A stretch of DNA of 64,000 nt from positions 3,348,001-3,412,000 of the forward strand of contig JBCAML010000001.1 of NCBI GenBank assembly GCA_038503075.1, given 5' to 3'. The stretch is from Gyromitra esculenta. Lineage: Eukaryota > Ascomycota > Pezizomycetes > Pezizales > Discinaceae. Every line of letters begins with the position of its first letter. The first letter of the stretch is position 1. Shown one piece after another: positions 56,581 to 64,000 of this stretch. Made by a program: the position numbers and the translations under genes. The notes beneath the pieces are model-generated. The model ran no database searches and was not told where the DNA came from. It saw only the letters and a list, made by a program, of their open reading frames with translations.

Positions 56581-57204
56581 GAAGCAGGGAGTAGTGGAAC
56601 GTGGTAGGGCGTATTTGCGAGAGATTTGGCATATGTAGGAGCAATGAATTTAGACCGTTTGACGCTTCATATAAAGTACCACATGATTGTAGCCCTGTAT
56701 ACATAAACGTTCTGAAGAAACAGAAAAAACTGGTGAGTGCCTGGAAACAAGGTTACAAGAACATGAAACTGGATGCTGGAGGGCCGGCGAGGACCCCCGA
56801 ATGAGCAAGGTACTGAAGGTTTCGTCAGGAGAAGTCGGATCCTAAATGAAGCAACGAGGTATTTAAGACACTGCCTGAAGACAGGATTTACAAAGACTAC
56901 AAAAAGTGTTGCCCAGGCAAGCCGACCCCCTAGAGGCCGGCGTCAGGACGTTGGACGAAAAAAATCTCCACCTGAAGGGTAACATTCCGCCCAGAACGCC
57001 CAGGCCTCCTGATGCATCAGGCGGTCAGGGCGACAATCACTTTTTTTGCTGATGTTGATGTGGCTGGCATTCTAAAGGTTGGTTACCAAGGTCGCTGGCA
57101 TTGTAAAAGTTTTCTTCCCTTCCATGGATGGGGATGTAGGAGCGAAGGGTACATGCGGTCTGTGGGGGTCCAGGACCCACAGGACACATAAACCTCTTTT
57201 GCTG
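56581..57204. other. Repeat-edge sequence, no recognised gene
   Basis: Two small plus-strand frames (56601-56804, 56773-56982) have no known domain. Nothing else is supported. Confidence 0.4.
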
Positions 57205-57472
57205 ATGTACCTTTTGTTTTCTTTTTTAGTACTTAAATTGTCACATCTCCTTACCTGTTAAAGCCATTTATTGCTGGATCATTATTATGGTCATTGGAGT
57301 AACTTCACTATTGGCTCGCCTAGAGGTTTGTTTTCCTTTGCATATTTCTTTTGTTATACTGCAGCTTGTATGGTTACTGCTAGTGATAGTTGTTTTGACC
57401 TTATAACGGTTGCGTTGCATAAGCGGTTCTGTACCTACAAACATTAATCAAATGATTTAAACAAAAAAAAAA
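57205..57472 (+). mobile_element. LINE 3' end, strongly 5'-truncated
   Basis: Matches the 3' UTR of LINE gamma (reverse complement of about 25682-25950), from TTAGTACTTAAATTG to ATTTAAACAAAAAAAA, including the conserved GTTGCATAAGCGGTT segment. Only the last few coding bases remain. No target duplication was identified. Confidence 0.75.
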
Positions 57473-57932
57473 CTAACTGGCTAGGGACACGGTATCCTAT
57501 TTATTTTCCTTTTAGTCACCCTGATCTCTAGCTAGGATCAAAGTTATCAGCATGGGGAGCAAGGAGTATGCATCTTGATCATTGTATGCCTGCCAGATAC
57601 TAGCTGAACCTTCAAACTCTGAAGTTTTCTATTTCAAATATCGTCATGTTTTTAAATTTTTCTTACCTGCTTGTGAAAGAAAACTTAGCCATCTCATCCT
57701 AACCTTTTTACCACTGCTGTTCCTCACGAGCGTCCTGGAAGTGCCCCAGGCGCTCAAACCCCCCCTGTGATGAACCCCAATATTGTTTTAACTAATCGCA
57801 CACTACATAATCGTCCTAGGGGTTGTGCTAAGAAATATATGCTGACAAGAATATCGATATTGATATTTATCTTCCGTATTAACCCCACAGTACCAGTTCC
57901 ACCATCCAGCCCCCTGAAGGGCTGTCTCATTC
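57473..57932. other. Intergenic flank of the right host block
   Basis: No gene or repeat recognised. This marks the change from the repeat block to host genes. Confidence 0.45.
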
Positions 57933-58618
57933 TCACAAAACTAGCATTATTGCAGTAAGCAGTACAATAACTAAAGATCCGCGGAACGCCACACTACTTG
58001 CTGCACTCTTACCAGCCTGTCCTTGTGCTGCGCTCTCAGTTGGGACGGGTCCTGAAGATGTGCTTGTTGCGTCGTTTGCGGAGGGTGAGCCGGTTGTGGT
58101 TGCAGCATTTGTAGAACCGGTCATGAATCCCGAACTCGTTTTAGAAACATTATTATGGGTACTTGTCACAAGTTAGAGGTAGGATTGCATATGTGAATGG
58201 GCTCACGAACGAGCTAGAGGAATTTGCTGCCTCAGCTATGAATGGGAATTAGCGATCATTTTCGGGCTTGACGACATTGAGACTTAGGGAGCAAATATCT
58301 GAAACATACCAACTTGATAACCTGCACTGGTACAGATAGATTTCATGAAATCTATCGCGGCTGACTTAGAACCTCCACATTTTGAAGAAAGACAAGTCTG
58401 AACATCGGACGATCCACAGACTGCCTTGTAATCAGAAGGAGTAGGCTCGGCATTGACACATGCGAGCATGCATGCCTAAACAAATGATGTACTGTTAGTT
58501 GTAATCCTTTTAATATCTGTGTCTATGGAAGGCTTACGGGTGGTGCTGCCGCGACCGAGGCACAAATGAGCAAAGCAATAACGAGAAAAAGAGTGGTAAA
58601 AGCAATGGGTCTGGTCAT
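57933..58618 (-). CDS. CFEM-like Cys-rich, GPI-type secreted protein
   Basis: Start ATG at 58618 opens a clear signal peptide (about 25 residues, ending SVAAAPP). After a GT-AG intron, the exon ending near 58307 encodes a Cys-rich domain (ACMLACVN..., AVCGSSDVQTCLSSKCGG, SICTSAG) with six Cys spaced like a CFEM domain but lacking the usual CxC pair. The last exon (to 57933) is Ser/Thr/Ala-rich and ends in a hydrophobic tail (SLVIVLLTAIMLVL), as in GPI-anchored wall proteins. The middle splicing is uncertain: acceptors near 58228 and 58155 are plausible, but one donor must be non-consensus to keep frame. CFEM proteins act in surface functions such as haem uptake; the role here is unknown. Confidence 0.7.
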
Positions 58619-58904
58619 GGTAAAGACTAGATATTTAAAGAGTGTAAAGTTAGGAAGGAGTTGGCAATGTGCAAACCTAGCAAATAAGTGAATGTAAACA
58701 GCGGTGGTGAGAGGAGTGACTCAAAGTGCAGTGGATGGTGGGAAGCTGAAAAAGAAATGGAGCAAGAACAGTAGGTAGATTACTATTATTGATCAGGTTG
58801 GACGTCAGGGTTTTAGCATCAAGGGGTAACTGACTCCTGGATGAAGGTTGGAGGCTACCTGCACTAAGCCACAACCCTCAATTTAGTGGGGCGAAGCCTT
58901 CCGT
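58619..58904. promoter_or_regulatory. 5' flank of the CFEM-like gene
   Basis: Upstream region of the minus-strand gene with no other feature. The minus-strand frame at 58677-58874 is not supported. Confidence 0.35.
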
Positions 58905-59600
58905 ACCGCAGGTTTTGGAGAGAACCGCCTGGGCGGACGCAAAGATCCTGGCAGGAGAGGCAGGTGAACCTAACCAATTTAGGAAGCGTTTGGAGCGTTC
59001 CGGATGGATGTTAGGGTTACAACACTTGGGGAATGGCAAATAGCTCTGAGTATGGTTGGGGACGCCTATTTCCGGAGGGGATTTTAGCCCAAGGTTCCAG
59101 GGCTAATAGCTCGACCACAACCACACCCCAAAATTATTTTCTCTCTGTTAGACGACTGTATTTTATCCGTTCTATAACGTGACAGAGCTAGATTATTTTT
59201 ATCTTTCTTTTTGGTGGAGCTATTAAGGTATGAAAATGTGACTTTTTGGTGGGGGACCAAACGAATGTCTTGCCCAAGTAATGCCTATTCGGGCTATTAT
59301 ATGACCAAAAACGGAAATATCCATGTTTGTTGGTAAGCTTTGAGAGGGGCTTGGCATTAGTATTTACAGTCTTGGCGCATATATTGAGGCCTTGGCATAT
59401 ATGTAATGGGCAAATTACTCAAAATAGTAAGGAAAAATTGCATTACTAATCATCAAAATGAATGTCGCACCCCTCCGGTCCTAGGCGTCCCCAACCATAT
59501 TGTTCTCGAAGGGAATCAAATCGTAAGACACTTGCGCCACTTCCACCAGGATCTTTGCATCCACCCCGATGGTTCTCTCCAAAACCTGCGGCACTAGGGT
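58905..59600. repeat. Long imperfect inverted repeat
   Basis: The left arm about 58905-59085 and right arm about 59465-59600 are inverted relatives: ACCGCAGGTTTTGGAGAGAA, then GCAAAGATCCTGG, then TATGGTTGGGGACGCCTA followed by CCGGAGGGG recur in the same order on opposite strands. Indels separate the matching blocks. The centre (about 380 bp) is AT-rich. It may be a foldback element or an inverted duplication of a gene fragment. Confidence 0.7.
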
Positions 59601-59787
59601 ATGTCTGGTGAACGTAGTGATGCAGTCATCTCCTTGAGAGAATCACCGTTATTTGAACTTCCCCAGTTTTATCAAACAACTTAGGTTTATAATATCTATA
59701 CAACATTCTGAATTGATTGGGTATACATGTATTTACCAAACCTCACAAATGTTGCGTGGGTTGGGGCAGGAACATTGACAGCTCTTA

Positions 59788-59988
59788 TCGCACCGCCACC
59801 TGTTTCCAGACTTTCCCACAGTACTCGTGATCCAGGGTAAGAACCTGAAAACATGGGTGGTGAATTTGTATGGCAAAGTATCCGTGCACCACCACTCCAT
59901 AGCATACAAAGCCACACACCCCATATTTTCAGGTTCGTACCCTGGATCACGAGTACCATGGGAATGTCTGGAAACAGGTGGCGGTCGG
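59788..59988. repeat. Hairpin-forming inverted repeat
   Basis: Arms at about 59788-59856 and 59927-59988 share CCGCCACCTGTTTCCAGAC, GTACTCGTGATCCAGGGTA and CCTGAAAA in inverted order with few mismatches, around a loop of roughly 70 bp. A third partial arm (CACCGCCACCTGTCAACAGA) is at 60056-60075. Confidence 0.75.
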
Positions 59989-60116
59989 GTAAGCGTTGTC
60001 AATTTCTTCCGACAGTTTCCCAGAGAGGCCCTAACCCCCCAAGAAAAGAGTTGCACCGCCACCTGTCAACAGACTTTCCCCGATCCCGTAATACTACAGT
60101 ACTAAAAGTTTCGTAG

Positions 60117-60616
60117 CCGAATCGCATTTCAACCACAAAATTTATTCGTTTGATAAGCAACCAATTGTAGTTGTCAAAATAGTGATTGTGGCACTTTAGA
60201 AAATGTGCTCACAAATAAACTGAACATACCTTCTGCTGATAGCGATTCCCAGTTCACTCTCACCTTACACATCGACAGATTGATTTGTCGACTTGCATTT
60301 ACATGTTCAGGTTCTTGATGCCTTGCCGGAGTAGAATTAACCCCTCCAGACTGTGTTTCTATTCATACATGTAGCGAGCCACTCTGACCTGTTCCGATCA
60401 GACTATAAATAATTTCTGTCACCCACAATTCGGTCCACGGTAATCATCAGGGTGGGTATTCAAATCCTAAATACTATTCCTCCAAACGGGCCCTAATGCT
60501 CTAAACTTTCTGCTTACTGGATTAGTGGTCATGCATGTATTCCCTTTAAATCCAGTCGCAGGTCGGACGTGGCTTGTATTATATTATGTAGTCTTTTTGC
60601 CCATTCGGACGCTCTC
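60117..60616. other. Intergenic 3' flank of SKI8
   Basis: No gene, repeat or RNA is recognised here. Confidence 0.45.
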
Positions 60617-61917
60617 TTACACACCGGTTGCCTCACGGTAGAAACGTATCCTGCGATTAGCACCGGCTGTCACGAACCCCTCACTAAATCCTGAGCCCTT
60701 CGGAACCCACTTGACTGTATATAGAGTCTTGTCTGTCTCGCTATGGGTTGCTACGCAAGTCCTTGTCTCGGTAGACCACACTTTCGCCTTTCCGTCGAAT
60801 GAGCTAGCCCAGAGCTATTAGCAAATACATTTGACAGGTTTTAAATGAATGTGATACTGTACACACCCACTCAAAATATATTCCCCAGTTGAGTTCCAGG
60901 CAACGGAAAATATCCAACTGGAATGCCCAGCAAGATTAGCCACTTGTTCCCCCGACACGACATCGTACAGGGCGACAATATTCGAATCCCCACTTGCAGC
61001 GAGTAGTCTCCCTGCCGGAGAAAACGCAACACATCTAACAGGCTTCAGAAGACCTTAACACAGTTTAGTCAATTGACGTCTCCAAACTGCTGAGGCTCTA
61101 CACCCACCAGGTAATGAATGGAAAATTCGCTCGGTCACGTTATTAAATATATATATACCACCGTTCTCATGCCCAGAGGCAATGAGTTTTTCATCAGATG
61201 ACTAGTGTAGGGTGAATAAGATGTGACTGATATACATAACAAGGGGAATCTTACAATGTCTACACACATGCCAAAGCTCCCTTTGGTCTCGTATTCCCGA
61301 ACCTTAGTTTCGGCTTCAAGGGTACCCCAGACGCTTATTCTTCCATCATAAGTGGTTGAGACCAATAAGTTCCCGGTGGAAGACAAGCATATAGCCCAGA
61401 CTCCGCCCAATGGTCCGTCATCTGAAATAGAAGCTACTATCAATATACAATGCGTTCTCTAGTCAACTCAAACACATCAACGTTAATACATACCTATAAT
61501 CCTCCGAATGCTCTTCAGTTCCTGCAGGTCCCACAGCATCATGTCACCACCAAAGCCGGCACTGGCTGCTATTTGTCCGTTCCTACTAGCTGTAACGTGA
61601 TGGATACCTAGCGGATGAGCCTCGGCAAACGTATGAACCAGGGGGTGTTCAGGCAAGATGGCATCCCAAATTTTTAGGGCAGAATCCCCAGAGGCAGAGA
61701 GTACGTATTTTGAAGTAACGGCGAGCGCGAATATATCTGATGGATGCGCTTTCGGGTGGAGCGAATCAATTAGCGCTATAATACACCATCATACATAAAA
61801 GATTTCAACCAACCTTCCTCAAGGACATGGGTGGTTAAATACTGCTTTGACTGTATGTATTATTAGTAAAAAATGGACGGTGAAGAGGCCTGCTGAATAA
61901 AAAAAGATACTTGCCAT
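60617..61917 (-). CDS. SKI8: Ski8-type WD40 protein (Ski complex; Rec14/WDR61 family)
   Basis: Seven exons on the minus strand: 61917-61915, 61850-61814, 61775-61494, 61421-61255, 61201-61108, 61053-60867, 60803-60617. They join in frame to 318 residues, the usual size of Ski8. It starts MSKQYLTTHVLEE and has WD repeats such as DIFALAVTSKYVLSASGDSA, TTYDGRISVWG, KVREYETKGSFGMCVDI, GHENGGIYIFNN, AGRLLAASGDSNIVALYD and GSFDGKAKVW. In fungi Ski8 is the WD40 scaffold of the Ski complex for cytoplasmic 3'-5' mRNA decay, and its relatives act in meiotic recombination initiation. Exon 1 is only the ATG; its intron would start with GC (ATG|GCAAGT), which alone restores the conserved N-terminus. The other introns are GT-AG. 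Confidence 0.88.
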
Positions 61918-62257
61918 TTGGATTGTGGAACAAATTGCTAACGAGTGCTTGTGTGCTGTAAAGTCGTTCGAATACAAGGCAAGACGGCATTTGGTGGGGC
62001 AGTATGAGCCTCAGCATCCCACCTCTCGATAAAGTAATGTGCGTTATGATACGTGACTACCAAGGGTCTCCCATTCCACATTACACTATACATGTTTACC
62101 TTGGTAGTTACAGACCAACACAATTGATCGTGCGCAGGATAGGTACATAAAGCTTCTATCAATCCAACCGAAGCCAATTCCATAATCCCAAGCCCCTTAT
62201 CCTGTCCGAGCCACCTCTTTAGCCCGCTTAGATCGTCCCTCAGATACACACTTTGGC
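61918..62257. other. Intergenic region between SKI8 and the bL32m gene
   Basis: 5' flank of SKI8 and 3' flank of the ribosomal protein gene. A 103-codon minus-strand frame (62249-61938) has no recognised domain and is not called. Confidence 0.45.
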
Positions 62258-62611
62258 CTATGGCGTCGCCATATCCTCAGCTCCCAGATCCTTCCTCCAT
62301 AGATCTTTAATAGCCCCAACGCAATGCTCACATAATACATTTTTGCGCTTAACGCCCCCGCAAACTGGGCATTTGTTGAGCGCGGTAATGTCCTGCAAAG
62401 CCTTTCCTGCCAATTGCCGCATGCGCTTTCTCGAATGACTTTGTTTCTTTTTCGGTACGGCACGGAGGATCGACTCGAATATACCGGGTATGAGTAAGGG
62501 GATATTAAGATGGATAGTTGTTGGAATTGTGAAGGTATGAAGTAAGGCGGGGAGGAAAGCCCTGGCCGACGCGAGAAAACCAACGCGCGAGGTAGCAATC
62601 GCCAGTGCCAT
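62258..62611 (-). CDS. MRPL32: Mitochondrial ribosomal protein bL32m
   Basis: Single exon, 117 residues from the ATG at 62611. The frame stays open upstream but has no earlier ATG. The N-terminal half, basic and hydrophobic with no acidic residues until about 45, fits a mitochondrial presequence. The mature part starts near VPKKKQSHSRKRMRQL and has the L32 zinc ribbon, Cys81/Cys84 (CPVC) and Cys94/Cys97 (CEHC). bL32m is a large-subunit protein of the mitochondrial ribosome; in yeast its maturation by the m-AAA protease gates ribosome assembly. It is divergent to the septin gene. Confidence 0.9.
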   Translation of the reverse strand: MALAIATSRVGFLASARAFLPALLHTFTIPTTIHLNIPLLIPGIFESILRAVPKKKQSHSRKRMRQLAGKALQDITALNKCPVCGGVKRKNVLCEHCVGAIKDLWRKDLGAEDMATP

Positions 62612-63049
62612 TACGAGCTTGAAATGACAGACGGTAGGAGGAGGCAAGAGCGACGCAATTCAACTATAGTGTTTAAGTTGATAGACGAAACAACGTTAGG
62701 GAGGTATTGCGGTTGCAGCCAATGCATGCAATTTTCATGCTGAGATGTGCAACTGGGTTAGGGCTCCTACAATCTGCATGTCACGTTAGCGACGAACGCC
62801 ACTTTTGCAGCCAAGCCAAAAAACTCCCCATTCGCAATACCCAGCCGAACCCCTTTTCGTTGCCTGCTTCCCTGGGTCTTCAGGATTGTTCCTCTGCTTC
62901 CCTGAAATTTACATTCAGCTCACTACCTACCGTTGTTCAGGGTGCACTTAGGAGCACATTACTCTGCCTTTCCTCTCCCGACTCTCTGAAAGCTATATAT
63001 CGCTTGCATCTACAGACCACTAGTTCACGCGTTCTTTTCCATTGCAAAT
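62612..63049. promoter_or_regulatory. Divergent promoter region of bL32m and septin genes
   Basis: 438 bp between two start codons pointing apart, so both promoters must lie here. No TATA box stands out. The plus-strand frame crossing it (62707-63081) is not supported as coding because it is out of phase with the septin start. Confidence 0.55.
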
Positions 63050-64000
63050 ATGTCCCAAACAGCAACTGTTTTTCCACGTAGCCATGTCGGTTTCGACAGT
63101 ATCACCTCCCAGATTGAAAGGAAGCTTCTTAAGCGTGGTTTCCAGTTCAATGTTATTTGCGTTGGTATGTAATCCGCTCTTCATTGCGACCACTCATTTC
63201 TTCTCATTATTATCGCGTGTTAATACTATTACGCCCAAATCTTAGGCCAGACTGGTCTTGGAAAATCAACACTGATCAACACCATCTTTGCTGCCCATCT
63301 TATTGATTCCAAGGGTCGCCTTGCTCCTGATGAACCAGTAAGATCAACTACTGAAATTCAAACGGTTTCGCACAGTATGTAGTCTTCGACACAGTCTTGG
63401 TATATTCTTGTAACTAAACTTCTTAAAGTCATCGAGGAGAATGGCGTTCGTCTCCGGTTGAACATAGTCGATACCCCGGGTTATGGTGACCAGGTAAATA
63501 ATGACAGATGGTATGGCATTGAAGCTCCAAGACATTGGTTTGACGAATCAAGAAGCTTATGCAACGAATAGCTGGGACCCCATCGTCAAGTATATCAAGG
63601 ATCAACATTCAGCCTATCTGCGTAAAGAGCTTACCGCTCAGAGGGAACGGTATATTCAAGACACCCGAATTCATTGCTGTCTTTTCTTTATTCAACCATC
63701 TGGGCATGCGTATGTGTTCCTCCTTAAATATTTTTCCATTCCGTTCCGCAGGATGTTTACATGGTCCGAACAGACTCAAGCCAATCGATATTGTTGTTTT
63801 GAAGAAACTATCCGATGTCGTCAACGTTGTCCCTGTAATTGCCAAGTCTGACTCCCTGACGTTAGAAGAGCGTGCTGCGTTCAAGGAAAGGATCAAGGAA
63901 GAATTTGCTTTCCACAATCTCAAGATGTACCCTTATGATAACGACGAGCTCGACGAAGAGGAGCGTGCATTGAATGCGCAAATCAAGAACATCATCCCTT
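63050..64000 (+). CDS. CDC10: Septin of the Cdc10 group, 5' part
   Basis: Exons 63050-63164, 63246-63374, 63429-63510, 63572-63709 and 63774 onward join in frame; the gene runs off the window. The N-terminus contains VGFDSITSQIERKLLKRGF, the polybasic start of the septin core. The P-loop is GQTGLGKST (residues 39-47), followed by a switch DTPGYGD, the septin segments KYIKDQHSAYLRKELTAQRE and TRIHCCLFFIQPSGHALKP, and a G4 motif AKSD. The short N-terminus and the ITSQIE...KLLKRGFQFN start resemble yeast Cdc10. Septins polymerise into hetero-oligomeric filaments at septa and hyphal branches. The last intron uses the AG at 63773; an earlier CAG at 63749-63751 would shift the frame. Confidence 0.9.

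Noticed and set aside
61938..62249. 103-codon minus-strand frame between SKI8 and the bL32m gene
   Set aside because: No recognised domain; it overlaps the first exon region of SKI8, so it is more likely 5' flank.
62707..63081. 124-codon plus-strand frame across the septin start
   Set aside because: Out of phase with the well-supported septin exon 1.
1..64000. CRISPR arrays, bacterial-type operons or a secondary-metabolite cluster
   Set aside because: Spliced eukaryotic genes throughout; no regular spaced repeats and no biosynthetic core enzyme seen.

Overview
The window is nuclear DNA of a filamentous ascomycete-type fungus. The host genes have several short GT-AG introns (about 45-95 bp). 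They encode fungal proteins: a SUR7/PalI membrane protein, a CFEM-like GPI protein, a Nem1-type phosphatase, Ski8, bL32m and a Cdc10-type septin. The heavy load of chromodomain Ty3/gypsy elements would suit a repeat-rich Pezizomycete such as a truffle, but nothing here proves the species.

Layout. The left host block (about 0.8-7.9 kb) holds SUR7-like (-), a secreted PLC-like phosphodiesterase (+), an unknown coiled-coil protein (-) and NEM1-like (+). From about 9.5 to 57.5 kb the window is almost entirely nested transposable elements. The right host block (57.9-64 kb) holds a CFEM-like protein (-), SKI8 (-), mitochondrial bL32m (-) and the 5' part of a Cdc10 septin (+), the last two divergent.

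The repeat block contains three LTR families that can be delimited from the sequence. LTR-A (about 735 bp, TGTAACGG...CCGTTACA) has four copies, three with exact 5-bp target duplications. LTR-B (TGTTATAC...GGTCTTACA) has four copies with interchangeable upstream parts. LTR-C (about 410 bp) has unusual termini, TTTCA...TGAGA, supported by target duplications at three solo copies. A tandem pair of LTR-C gypsy elements (G1, G2) shares a middle LTR at 38.5-49.7 kb, followed by a third chromovirus (G3) headed by LTR-B. Other residents are a MULE with long terminal inverted repeats and a 9-bp target duplication, a piggyBac-type transposase, two pogo-like relics, a MITE, and several LINE-derived copies.

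The most notable observation is a LINE derivative that carries only ORF1 joined directly to the LINE 3' tail. One copy is apparently full length (27064-29080, intact 487-codon ORF1, 16-bp target duplication) and there are two truncated copies, an arrangement analogous to mammalian HAL1 'half-LINEs'. Other points are a slippery heptamer TTTAAAC immediately before the gag stop of G2, complementarity consistent with self-priming in the LTR-C elements, tRNA-like A and B boxes at the 5' end of some LTR-B copies, and two LTR-B copies facing each other as a long inverted repeat. Most in-frame stops in the relics are TGA, as expected from C-to-T decay at CGA codons.
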